Source: Nitrosospira multiformis (GTDB taxonomy: Bacteria > Pseudomonadota > Gammaproteobacteria > Burkholderiales > Nitrosomonadaceae). From it: DNA of 64,000 bases. Below the pieces are notes generated by a model, which searched no databases, was not told where the DNA came from, and saw only the letters and a list, made by a program, of their open reading frames with translations. The translations under genes and the position numbers were made by a program. Below, piece by piece: positions 53,543 through 63,400 of the stretch. The DNA lies in the NCBI GenBank assembly GCA_017306155.1, contig JAFKJB010000017.1, positions 1 to 64,000 of the forward strand, written 5' to 3'. The stretch's first letter is position 1; each line of letters opens with the position of its first letter.

Positions 53543-56500
53543 ATGAATCAGATCGTAATTGTCGCGTTACGGAAACCTTACACCTTCGTGGTCATGTCAA
53601 TTCTGATCGTCATATTTGGGATCAGGGCGATACGGCACTCGCCGACAGACGTCTTTCCCACCATCAAGATTCCCGTGATCTCCGTAGTCTGGGCGTACGC
53701 CGGCATGCTGCCGCTGGATGTGTCGGGTCGTATCACTTTTTACTTCGAACGCTTCCTGACTTCGACGGTGGAAGGTATCTCGGACATCGTCAGCCAGTGT
53801 TACTACGGCATCAGCATCACGAATATCTTTCTTCAGCCCCACACCAATCTCCCTGGCGCGGAAGCGGAAGTCACAGCCATAGCCCAGACAGTTGTCAAGC
53901 AGTTGCCACCGGATATTTCCCCGCCGATGATCATGCGCCTGGAAGCCTCCCAGGTAGCGGTAGCCAGCCTGCAGGTTACCTCGGAAGAGATGACCCCGGC
54001 AGACCTCTACAACCTTTCCTATAACCAGCTCAGGCCCCTGATTGTCGTGATCCCGGGGGCGATCGTTCCGCATCCTTACGGCGGAAAGCCCAAGCAGCTT
54101 CTGGTATCCCTCGATCAGGACAAGATGCTGGCCCGCAATGTAGCGCCGACTGATGTCCATGCGGCTTTCGATCGACAGAATATCGTGCTGCCCGCGGGTG
54201 ACATGAAGATCAAGCAGACCGACTGGATGGTGGCGACAAACGCGATGCCCCCGGAGATCGAGGATTTCAACAAGATCCCGGTAAAAAGAGACGGAAATTC
54301 GTTCGTTTTCCTGCGTGACGTCGCGGATGTTCAGCTGGCAGGGCCCCCGCAAACGAACTCCGTCATCGTGGACGGGAAGCAGGCCGTCATTATTGTCGTC
54401 ATGAAAAGCGGCGAGGCCTCGACCCTGGACGTGGTCGACGGCATCAGGGCCACCCTCCCGCGGATCAAGGAGATCGTGCCGTCCCATGTGGACGTCAGGA
54501 TCATCACCGATGCGTCGGTCTTCGTGCGGGAATCCATCAACGAGGTGATGCATGAGATGATGATCGCCGGCCTGCTTGTCGGCTTCATCGTCATGCTCAT
54601 GCTTGGCTCATGGCGTCCCATGATAGTCGTTACGACTTCAATTCCGTTGTGTATCTTAACCTCCCTCATCTGCCTGCAGGCGCTGGGCGAATCGATGAAC
54701 GTCATGACCCTGGGGGGGCTGGCGCTGGCGGTAGGGATTCTTGTCGACGACGCGACGGTGATGATCGAGAACATCGATACTCACCTGGAGATGGGCAAGG
54801 AACTCGATGAGGCAATCATCGATGCGGCAAACCAGATCGTCATTCCGACGCTGCTTGCCACATTATGCATATGCATCGTCTGGCTGCCGCTGTTCACGCT
54901 TTCCGGCGTCTCGGGCTATCTGTTCAAGCCCATGGCGCTGGCGGTGATATTCGCCATGCTGGCATCCTTCATCCTGTCGCGCACGCTCGTGCCGACCATG
55001 GCGAAATATATTATCAAGCATCCTCACGCGGAAGGGCACGGCGAAGGGCACGGCGAAGGACACGGCCAAGGACACGAAAAGGAAGGCCACCATGGCGAGG
55101 AAAAACCAGCAGGGAAGCTTGCCGGTTTTAAGCAGAAGCTACTGAGCCCCCTGGCGTTTTTTACCCATGCCCAGAAGGCTTTCGAAACACGTTTTCTTCA
55201 GTTCTGTGCCTGGTATGGCGGATTGCTCGAACGAACGATTGAAAATCGTCGCGTGTTCGCAACGGTCATGCTGATCTTCGCGCTTTCCTCTCTGGTTCTG
55301 TTCTACTTCAACGGCCGCGATTTTTTCCCCGAGGTCAGGTCAGGAACCATCCAGATGCACATGCGGGCGCCTCTCGGCACGCGTATGGAATCCGTAAACC
55401 GCATCACCACGCTCGTTGCGAATGATATCCACGAAATGCTTCCCGGGCAGGTTGAAGGCGTCATCAGCAATTGCGGACTGCCCGTCGGCCCGCATAATCT
55501 GGCGTTTATTCCGACCCCCACGATCGGAACGCAGGATTGCGATCTGACCGTCACCCTGTTCAACGAGAAATCAGCAATATGGGATCTTCGGAAAATTCTC
55601 CATGAGGGTCTGAAGGAGCGCTATCCGGGCTCTGAATTCACCTTTCAGCCGGCCGATCTGATCGCAAAAATCCTGAATTTCGGCGCCCCTTCCCCGATTA
55701 CTGTTCAGGTCAACGGGATGGATATATACGGAAACTACGAATACGCACGCAAGCTGCAAGCCAGGCTGCGTGAAATTCCCGGTTCCTCCGATGTGGTGAT
55801 CCAGCAAACCATGCGCACGCCAACCATGTTTATGGAAGGCCAAAGGACTTATGGGCTCGGTGTTGACAGAACCGAAGAGGATATCTTCCTGAATATGCTG
55901 ATAACGACTAACGGAACCCAGCAGATCGACCAGAAATACTGGCTGGATCTGAGGACCGGCATGTCATACCAGATCAACATCTATCAGCCTCAACCTCAAG
56001 TTTCAAGCATCAATGAGTTGAACAGGATTCCTGTCAAATCAATGGAGAGCGGCGACCCGGATCAGAAATATCAGCTCCTCGGCAATCTGACGCAGAAATC
56101 GCCGATAGGCACGCCCGGCCTGGTCACCCACCGGGGCATCATGCCATTGATTGAAGTCTATGTTTCCGCCGAAGGACGGGGGCTGGGCGACGTGCTCGCG
56201 GATACCCAGAAAATTGTCGACGAGATGGATGAAGAAGTCCCGCGCGGCTCCGAAGTCCAAATCGCCGGGCAGGCCGCGAACATGGTCACGACCTATGGCG
56301 AACTGCTTGTCGGCCTCCTAGCGGCTGTCGTGCTGATCTATCTCATGCTTGTCATCAACTTTCAGTCGTGGCTGATTCCCTTCATCATCATCACGGCCCT
56401 GCCCGGCGCCCTGGCAGGCATTGCCTGGGCCCTGTTCCTGACCCACACGAATATTTCCGTTCCGGCCCTGACAGGCGCCATCATGGCCATGGGAACGGCC

Positions 56501-56845
56501 ACGGCAAATTCCATACTTGTCGTGTCCTATGCGCTGGAGCGGATCGAGATGCATGGCGATCCGCTGCTGGCCGCCGTTGAGTCCGGAAAAGCCCGTATTC
56601 GTCCTGTTCTCATGACCGCGGCCGCCATGATCATGGGCATGCTGCCGATGGCGATGGGAGGGTCCACCAATGCGCCGCTGGGCCGCGCGGTTATCGGCGG
56701 CTTGATGTTTGCAACGATATATACCCTGTTCTTTGTTCCCGTTGTGTATGCCATCATCTATTACACACGAAGCACTCCAAAAGACAAGGAAAGCGTTCAA
56801 CAGGACGTTCCACTACACGGCGCTCCTCAACCGGGAGATCTCTGA
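53543..56845 (+). CDS. RND efflux permease with His-rich cytoplasmic loop (paralogue A)
   Basis: 1100 residues, AcrB-like architecture: 12 membrane helices and two large periplasmic loops. Helix 4 has LAVGILVDDATVMIEN, keeping the paired Asp of the proton relay. In helix 10 the segment GTATANSILVVSYA has Ala where AcrB has Lys940. Between helices 6 and 7 lies a His/Gly/Glu-rich cytoplasmic stretch from about residue 493 to 525 (EGHGEGHGEGHGQGH, then HHGEEKPAGK), coded by four 12-base repeats. It expels an unknown substrate together with the adaptor and outer-membrane factor coded next. Order permease-adaptor-OMF is the reverse of the usual adaptor-first order. Confidence 0.92.
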   Translation: MNQIVIVALRKPYTFVVMSILIVIFGIRAIRHSPTDVFPTIKIPVISVVWAYAGMLPLDVSGRITFYFERFLTSTVEGISDIVSQCYYGISITNIFLQPHTNLPGAEAEVTAIAQTVVKQLPPDISPPMIMRLEASQVAVASLQVTSEEMTPADLYNLSYNQLRPLIVVIPGAIVPHPYGGKPKQLLVSLDQDKMLARNVAPTDVHAAFDRQNIVLPAGDMKIKQTDWMVATNAMPPEIEDFNKIPVKRDGNSFVFLRDVADVQLAGPPQTNSVIVDGKQAVIIVVMKSGEASTLDVVDGIRATLPRIKEIVPSHVDVRIITDASVFVRESINEVMHEMMIAGLLVGFIVMLMLGSWRPMIVVTTSIPLCILTSLICLQALGESMNVMTLGGLALAVGILVDDATVMIENIDTHLEMGKELDEAIIDAANQIVIPTLLATLCICIVWLPLFTLSGVSGYLFKPMALAVIFAMLASFILSRTLVPTMAKYIIKHPHAEGHGEGHGEGHGQGHEKEGHHGEEKPAGKLAGFKQKLLSPLAFFTHAQKAFETRFLQFCAWYGGLLERTIENRRVFATVMLIFALSSLVLFYFNGRDFFPEVRSGTIQMHMRAPLGTRMESVNRITTLVANDIHEMLPGQVEGVISNCGLPVGPHNLAFIPTPTIGTQDCDLTVTLFNEKSAIWDLRKILHEGLKERYPGSEFTFQPADLIAKILNFGAPSPITVQVNGMDIYGNYEYARKLQARLREIPGSSDVVIQQTMRTPTMFMEGQRTYGLGVDRTEEDIFLNMLITTNGTQQIDQKYWLDLRTGMSYQINIYQPQPQVSSINELNRIPVKSMESGDPDQKYQLLGNLTQKSPIGTPGLVTHRGIMPLIEVYVSAEGRGLGDVLADTQKIVDEMDEEVPRGSEVQIAGQAANMVTTYGELLVGLLAAVVLIYLMLVINFQSWLIPFIIITALPGALAGIAWALFLTHTNISVPALTGAIMAMGTATANSILVVSYALERIEMHGDPLLAAVESGKARIRPVLMTAAAMIMGMLPMAMGGSTNAPLGRAVIGGLMFATIYTLFFVPVVYAIIYYTRSTPKDKESVQQDVPLHGAPQPGDL
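55031..55078 (+). repeat. Four 12-base tandem repeats coding the His-rich loop
   Basis: Units of GAAGGGCACGGC at 55031, 55043, 55055 (one change) and 55067 (diverged) encode E-G-H-G repeats. The repeat number is likely to vary by slippage. Confidence 0.85.
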
Positions 56846-56846
56846 C

Positions 56847-58163
56847 ATGAAAATGAAAGCATTAAGTAAAAAAACCACGACGATTATCGCGAGCGTTCTC
56901 CTTGTTTTTCTCATCTATATCGGTTACCGGGTCACTGAATCCAGGAAGCATATGGATAATTTAAAATCACAGGCGACGCAAAATGACACTCCAAGCGTGG
57001 CTATCGTCCATGCCGAACCGCTGCCCGCCAAAGAAACCATCATGCTTCCAGGGACCATCGAGGCCTGGTTTCAGGCGCCGATCTATGCCCAGGTATCCGG
57101 TTATGTCAAGATGTGGTATAAGGACTGGGGCGCGAGAGTCAAAAAAGGAGATATTCTGGCCGAAATCTACGCGCCGGCGCTCGATGCCCAGTACCGGCAA
57201 AGCAAGGCGGATCTGGCGTCGGAAATCGCGCTCAATGATCTCGCCAAACTTACCGCGGACCGGTGGATAGCCTTGCGCAAAAACCAGGCGGTATCCGAGC
57301 AATCGATTTCGGTAAAGGTGGCCGAGGCAAAAGCCCAGCAGGCAAAGGTCAATGCCGCCCGGCAAAATGTCAGTAATTTCGAGGCATTGATCAACTTCAA
57401 GACAATCGTCGCACCCTATGACGGCGTGGTCATCAACCGCGCCATCAATGTGGGGGATTACATCAATAAGGAAGGCACTATCAGTACGCCGCAAGGTGAG
57501 GTCCGCAATCTTTATACGGTCGCGGACATCAGCCGGCTGCGGTTGTTTGTCAGCGTGCCCGAGCGGTTCGGCGCCCTGATGCATGACGGCCTGAAAGCCG
57601 ATCTGACGGTGCCGCAATTTCCCAACCGGCATTTTACCGCCGAGTTTCTGACCACTGCCCGCGGCTTCAATGTGAGTACGCGTACGGTGACTACCCAGTT
57701 CGTGATTGAAAATATAGAGAAGGATCTGTGGCCCGGCTCCTATGCATCAGTCAACCTGACCGTGGATGTCGAGAATACACACCTCTCCATTCCATCCAGT
57801 TCACTGGTATTCGATGAGATGGGAACGCGAGTGGCTGTTGTAGATGACGACAGCCGTGTTCACTTCAAGCCCATCAAAATAACCAGAATTCTCGACGCTA
57901 CTGTCGAATTGAGCGAGGGCGTCACGACAGAAGACCGGATTATAAACAATCCCAGCGCGGCCCTGCTGGAAGGTGACAAGGTGACCATTGTAACGCCTGC
58001 GCCGGGATATGACATGATCAATGCTCCCCATAAGCCGGCTTCGGAGTCATCGAAACCAGCCTCACATGCAGAAACACCTCCGGAGTCATCGAAACCAGCC
58101 TCAAATGCAGAAACACCAAACCCGGAGTTAACACAAGCGTTAAAGGCATCACATGTACGATGA
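56847..58163 (+). CDS. RND periplasmic adaptor (membrane fusion protein)
   Basis: 438 residues from the ATG at 56847, one base after the permease stop (TGACATG). An N-terminal membrane anchor (TTTIIASVLLVFLIYIGYRV) precedes a biotinyl-lipoyl domain (PIYAQVSGYVKMWYKDWGARV), an alpha-hairpin (about 110-190), the second lipoyl half (FKTIVAPYDGVVINR) and beta-barrel domains. It links the permease to the outer-membrane factor. The C-terminal 45 residues are Ser/Pro/Ala-rich, with a tandem 13-residue repeat (ESSKPASHAETPP). The stop overlaps the start of the next gene. Confidence 0.93.
   Translation: MKMKALSKKTTTIIASVLLVFLIYIGYRVTESRKHMDNLKSQATQNDTPSVAIVHAEPLPAKETIMLPGTIEAWFQAPIYAQVSGYVKMWYKDWGARVKKGDILAEIYAPALDAQYRQSKADLASEIALNDLAKLTADRWIALRKNQAVSEQSISVKVAEAKAQQAKVNAARQNVSNFEALINFKTIVAPYDGVVINRAINVGDYINKEGTISTPQGEVRNLYTVADISRLRLFVSVPERFGALMHDGLKADLTVPQFPNRHFTAEFLTTARGFNVSTRTVTTQFVIENIEKDLWPGSYASVNLTVDVENTHLSIPSSSLVFDEMGTRVAVVDDDSRVHFKPIKITRILDATVELSEGVTTEDRIINNPSAALLEGDKVTIVTPAPGYDMINAPHKPASESSKPASHAETPPESSKPASNAETPNPELTQALKASHVR
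58042..58117 (+). repeat. 39-bp tandem duplication in the adaptor tail
   Basis: CGGAGTCATCGAAACCAGCC starts at 58042 and again at 58081. The units are nearly identical and code ESSKPAS(H/N)AETP. Confidence 0.85.
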
Positions 58164-59964
58164 CACTCATTTGACCGTGATTGGCTTGCGGCATAAAAAA
58201 AGAATTCCTGTTTCAAACCTCTGTCGTCTCGGCGCCAGGTTTGGGGGTTCTTTACTTCTGGCAGCCAGTCTGGGGGCTTGCAACAGTCTCCCTACCCTTC
58301 CTTTTCCTGCATTCGATCTGACGCCTGCTTATCAGCCGCCTGAATTTGTCGTTCCGGATTCCTGGGAGGGGACGAGTTCTTTCGTCAAGGCTAATCCGTC
58401 GGATGATGCGCTCCGGCCCGACTGGTGGAAGCTATATGACGATCCGGTTCTAAACAGTCTTGTAGAGCAGGGGCTTGCAGCCAATCCGGATTTGCACGCA
58501 GCGGCCGAACGGTTCGTTCAAGCGCGCAATTCAATGATGAAGGCACGCTCTCAATATTTCCCCCAGCTCGGTTTTTCGTATGGTGGCAGCAATAACAAAC
58601 AGTCCGATAAAACTCTCTTTCGTGCTCCTGGAGAACCTGACAGCGATACTCAGCATATTTTCGGCGGAATTGCATCCTGGGAACCGGATTTCTGGTCGAA
58701 ATATCGGAATGCGGCACAATCCAAAATCTATCGTGCTGAAGAACGTGCAGCCGATTATGGACTGGCACGCCTTATTCTGCAGGCGGAAATTGCATCGAAT
58801 TATTTCATGCTGCGTGGACTGGATGCGCAAATTGCGATTTACCAGCAGTCGATCGGTCTCTATAAGTACTCACTGGATGTCGTGGTGACTCAATTCGAAG
58901 GCAAGATCGCCTCCAATCTCGACGTGGCGCGGGCTCAGTCGCTGCTGTTCGCTACCGAGGCGACACTGGCCCTGATGCAGGGTGACCGCAAGGTGGCGGA
59001 GCAGGCCATTGCAATTCTCCTTAATCTCGTTCCAGCCAGCTTCAAGATCGAGCCGGTACCTAACCTCCTTACCACGCATTTTAGCCTTCCAAAGACAATT
59101 CCATCCACTTTGCTTGAACGCCGCCCCGATATTGCCGCCATGGAGCGCCAGATGGCACAGGCCAATCGCAGCATTGGAATTGCACGCGCCGCCTTTTTTC
59201 CCGATGTAGCCTTCCGGCTGGGAGGAGGAATGGAAGATTCCGGGTTCAATCTGATCAGTGCAGCGAACAGTTTCTGGGCTTATGGCTCCTCTTTTTCCAT
59301 TCCGCTTTTCCAGGGCGGATATCGCCGGGCTCAATTGCAGCAATCCTGGTCGATCTATCGCGAGACAGAGAACCTATATCGTTCCACAGTGTTGAAGGCC
59401 TTTCGTGAAGTCGAAAATAACCTGGCACAGACTTATTGGATGTCTATTGCCGCCGAGCGGCAGGACGCTGCCGTCGAAGCCGCGCGTACGACACAGAACC
59501 TTACCATGGACCTCTATAAGGGCGGTCTGGCCTCCAGCCTTGAGCTCATTTATGCCCAGCTCGGCACCCTGACGGCAAGCATCGATTCTGTACAGATCAA
59601 GACTAATCGCCTGGTAGCATCGGTGGCGCTTATTCGTGCGCTTGGAGGAGGCTGGGACCGCACGCAATTACCCGCTGACGATCAGATTCAACCCTTTGGG
59701 ACACTCCAATATACTGATCTTGATAAGCCAGTACCAGCCGGAGGAATTGACGTCAATGCGGATTTTGTCGATAGAGCCAACAAAAACAATAACTTGACAA
59801 GACCTTTGGTTCCGGTGAGCGGCGATGCCAATGTGGATGATCAAAGCGATGAAAGCAACAAAAACAGTACTTCGGCAACGCCTCCGGTTCTATATAGAGA
59901 TCAGAGCGATGCAAGCGATACAAATAATAATCTGACAAAAGCCTCGGCTGCCCCGGTTCCATAA
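58153..59964 (+). CDS. Outer-membrane factor lipoprotein, TolC/NodT family
   Basis: 603 residues from the ATG at 58153, 11 bases inside the adaptor gene. The lipobox LLLAASLGAC near residues 34-43 predicts an acylated Cys. Two OEP repeats follow: YDDPVLNSLVEQGLAANPDL, then SNLDVARAQSLLFATEATLAL for the first and ERRPDIAAMERQMAQANRSIGI for the second. The family ends near residue 510 (LGGGWDRTQLP). A further ~90 residues are Asn/Asp/Ser-rich and form imperfect repeats (DQSDESNKN, then DQSDASDTNNN). It forms the trimeric exit duct of the efflux pump. Confidence 0.93.
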   Translation: MYDDTHLTVIGLRHKKRIPVSNLCRLGARFGGSLLLAASLGACNSLPTLPFPAFDLTPAYQPPEFVVPDSWEGTSSFVKANPSDDALRPDWWKLYDDPVLNSLVEQGLAANPDLHAAAERFVQARNSMMKARSQYFPQLGFSYGGSNNKQSDKTLFRAPGEPDSDTQHIFGGIASWEPDFWSKYRNAAQSKIYRAEERAADYGLARLILQAEIASNYFMLRGLDAQIAIYQQSIGLYKYSLDVVVTQFEGKIASNLDVARAQSLLFATEATLALMQGDRKVAEQAIAILLNLVPASFKIEPVPNLLTTHFSLPKTIPSTLLERRPDIAAMERQMAQANRSIGIARAAFFPDVAFRLGGGMEDSGFNLISAANSFWAYGSSFSIPLFQGGYRRAQLQQSWSIYRETENLYRSTVLKAFREVENNLAQTYWMSIAAERQDAAVEAARTTQNLTMDLYKGGLASSLELIYAQLGTLTASIDSVQIKTNRLVASVALIRALGGGWDRTQLPADDQIQPFGTLQYTDLDKPVPAGGIDVNADFVDRANKNNNLTRPLVPVSGDANVDDQSDESNKNSTSATPPVLYRDQSDASDTNNNLTKASAAPVP

Positions 59965-60006
59965 TGGCGTCTGCGGCAACATCATGACCATCAAGCAGTA
60001 CCCTGA

Positions 60007-60033
60007 AAGGGTCGGCCCCTGAGGCCGACCCTT
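60007..60033 (+). terminator. Strong hairpin after the efflux operon
   Basis: The 11-bp perfect stem AAGGGTCGGCC / GGCCGACCCTT has a five-base loop, 43 bases past the OMF stop. The T-run is short (TT then CGTCC), so it may terminate with help from Rho or act as a 3' stabiliser. Confidence 0.65.
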
Positions 60034-60200
60034 CGTCCATCCGGCTATCGGCAAATGGATGCTCCGGATGCCAGTGCATCGATCCGGTGCATCAATACCA
60101 AGTCAGCTTCGTTGAATTCCTGCATCCGATAATAAGCGCTCGGGCTCGCCAGCGACAGCATCTGATATTGCCGGCAACCGGCAGACCGTACATACGGTCC
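60034..60200 (-). mobile_element. Decayed IS3-family transposase fragment
   Basis: On the minus strand, 60170 down to about 60075 reads QYQMLSLASPSAYYRMQ, then EADLVLMHRIDAL. After a one-base shift it reads HPEHPFADSRM. This is the start of an IS3 OrfB transposase (family text of the style LSRSSYYY, then DLALMRRIDELHLEHPFAGSRM). A further shift upstream gives a short LPV segment, again as in OrfB. At least two frameshifts and no catalytic DDE part: an inactive remnant. No inverted ends or target duplications were found. Confidence 0.6.
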
Positions 60201-60435
60201 GTCATCTCTTTGATCTCTTTGTGCTCAACAATCCCGCCTTGTTGAGCGCCGCTCGAAAAATCGCTTTCCAGCGCCTGCTATCCAATCTTTAGCACTTTAA
60301 TAAGATCCGAAAAATCTGAACCATCCTCCTTGTCCGCCGGCAAAGCTCCCGCTTATCAAACTGCCCGAATTTCCGGGGCGACTTCCATGTCAAAGCCTAT
60401 AATTACCGATAAGGGTTTGCAGAAGAAACGCCTCC
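60201..60435. other. Intergenic region between the two efflux blocks
   Basis: About 235 bases upstream of the second leader repeat. Part may be more of the decayed transposase (OrfA end). A TATAAT at 60398-60403 is a possible -10 for the second permease, with no good -35. Confidence 0.3.
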
Positions 60436-60496
60436 TCCTTACGTGCAGTATCGTAGGTAAATGAATTTTTTACCGAAGGCATAAGAGGAACATAGT
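60436..60496 (+). repeat. RND leader repeat, copy 2
   Basis: It matches 53481-53542 with only a few changes (for example CAGTATCG for CAATATTC, and one G fewer before GAACATAG). It carries the same GGTAAA/TTTACC dyad and the same ribosome site. The conserved leader suggests shared regulation of both permeases. Confidence 0.85.
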
Positions 60497-63400
60497 ATGA
60501 ATCAGATCGTACTTATCGCGTTACGGAGACCTTATACCTTCGTGGTTCTTTCCATTATGATCGTCATATTTGGAATCAGGGCCATACGGCACTCGCCGAC
60601 GGACGTCTTTCCCGCCATCAAGATTCCCGTGATCTCCGTAGTCTGGGCTTACGCCGGCATGCTGCCGCTGGACGTGTCCGGTCGTATCACTTTCTACTTC
60701 GAGCGTGCATTGACCTCGACAGTGGAAGGTATCTCAGACATCGTCAGTCAATCGTACTACGGCATCAGCATCACGAATATCTTTCTTCAGCCCCAAACCA
60801 ACCTCCCTGGCGCAGAAGCGGAAGTCGCAGCGATAAGCCAGACGATCGTCAAGGCATTGCCACCGGATATTTCCCCGCCCATGATCATGCGCCTGGAAGC
60901 CTCTTCAGTGCCGGTTGTCATGCTGCAGCTTACTTCGGAAGAGATGACCCCGGCACAACTCTATAATCTTGCTTTTACGCAACTCAGACCCCTGCTTGTC
61001 GTGATCCCGGGGGCGATCGTTCCGCATCCTTACGGCGGAAAGCCCATGCAGCTTCTGGTATCCCTCGATAGAAACAGAATGCTGGCTCACGATGTGTCGC
61101 CAACCGATGTCCATGCGGCTTTCGATCGCCAGAATATCGTGCTGCCCGCGGGTGACATGAAGATCAAGCAGACCGACTGGATGGTCGAGACAAACGCGAT
61201 GCCGCCGAATATCGAGGATTTCAACCGTATCCCGATAAAGAAGAAAAAAAATTCGTTCATTTTCCTGCGTGACGTCGCCGACGTTCAGCTGGCAGGGCCG
61301 CCGCAAACAAACTCCGTCATCGTGGACGGGAAGCAGGCTGTCGTCATGGTCGTCATGAAAAGTGGTGATGCGTCGACCCTGGATGTGGTCGACGGCGTCA
61401 AGGCAGCCATTCCACTTATCAAGGAGATAGTCCCGTCCAGTGTGGACGTTAAGATCATCACCGACGCATCGGTCTTCGTGCGGGAATCCATCAACGAGGT
61501 GATGCATGAGATGCTGATCGCCGGCCTGCTTGTCGGTTTCATCGTCATGCTCTTGCTCGGCTCATGGCGTCCCATGATAGTCGTTACGATTTCAATTCCA
61601 TTGTGTATCTTAACCTCCGTCATCTGCCTGCAGGCGCTGGGCGAATCGATGAACGTCATGACGCTGGGGGGACTGGCGCTGGCGGTAGGAATTCTTGTCG
61701 ACGACGCGACAGTGATGATCGAGAACATCGATACTCACCTGGAGATGGGCAAGGAACTCGATAAAGCCATCATCGATGCGGCGAATCAGATCATTATTCC
61801 GACGCTGCTCGCCACATTATGCATATCCGTTGCCTGGCTGCCGCTGTTCACGCTTTCCGGCGTCTCGGGCTATCTCTTCAGGCCGATGGCACTGGCGGTG
61901 ATATTCGCCATGCTGGCATCCTTCATCCTGTCGCGCACACTCGTGCCGACCCTGGCGAAATACCTTATCAAGCCTCCTCACGGAGAAGAACATGGAAAGG
62001 AAGGCCACCATGGTGAGGAAAAGCCGGAAGGTCAGCATGGCGAGGAAAAGCCGGCGGGGAAGCTTGCCCGTTTTTGGCAGAAGTTAAAGCGTCATTTGGC
62101 GATTTTCTCCCGTTTTGGGCAGAAATTAAAGCATCATTTAGAGATTTTCTCCCGTTTTCAGGAAGGATTCGAGAGCCGCTTTACCCGTTTCTGTGCCGGG
62201 TATGGCAATCTGCTCGAACGAACGATTGAAAATCGCCGCATGTTCGCAATGGTCATGCTCACCTTCGCACTCGCCTCTCTCGTGCTGTTCTACTTCAATG
62301 GCCGCGATTTTTTCCCGGAGGTCAAGTCAGGTGCCATTCAGATGCACATGCGGGCGCCTCTTGGCACACGTATGGAAGCCACAAACCGCATCACCACGCT
62401 CGTTGCGGAGGATATCAGGCGAATGCTTCCGGGGCAGGTTGAAGACATCGTTAGCAATTGCGGCATACCTGTCGGGCCGCATAATCTGGCGTTTATTCCG
62501 ACCCCCACGATCGGATCTCAGGACTGCGATCTGACGATCACCCTGTTCAATGGGAAATCGGCTGTGTGGGATATTCGGAAAATTCTTCACGAGGGGCTGA
62601 AAGAGCGTTATCCCGGGACTGAATTCACCTTTCAGCCAGCGGATCTGATAGCAAAAATTCTGAATTTCGGCTCCCCTTCTCCGATTGATGTTCAGGTTAA
62701 CGGGATGGATATATACGGAAACTACGCATTCGCGCGCAAGTTGCAAGCCAGGCTGCGTGAAATTCCCGGTTCCTCCGATGTAGTGATCCAGCAAACCATG
62801 CGCACGCCAACCCTGCTTGTTGAAGGTCAAAGAACATTTGGATTCGGTGTTGACAGGAACGAAGAGGATATCGCCCTGAACATGCTGATAACGACTAGCG
62901 GCAGCCAGCAGATCGACCAGAAATACTGGCTCGATACAAAGACCGGCATGTCATACCAGATCAATATATATGATCCTCAACCTGAAGTCGCCAGTATCAA
63001 TGACTTGAACGAAGTTCCTGTCAAGCCAGTGGGGGAAGATGGCCTGTATGAGGATTATCAGCTCCTGAGCAATGTGGCGGAGGAATCGCCGGTAGGCACG
63101 CCAGGCCTGGTCACTCACAGGGGGGTCAGGCCGCTGGTTGAAGTCTATGTATCCGCCGAAGGGCGGGGGCTGGGCGGCGTGCTGAAGGACGTCCAGAAAA
63201 TTGTCGACGAGATGAAAGATAAACTTCCCCGCGGCTCCACTATTAAAATCGCCGGCCAAGCCGAGACTATGGTCGCCACCTATACCGAACTGATTATCGG
63301 CCTCGTCGCGGCTGTCGTGCTGATCTATCTCATGCTTGTCATCAATTTTCAATCGTGGCTGATTCCTTTCATCATCATCACAGCCTTGCCCGGCGCCCTG

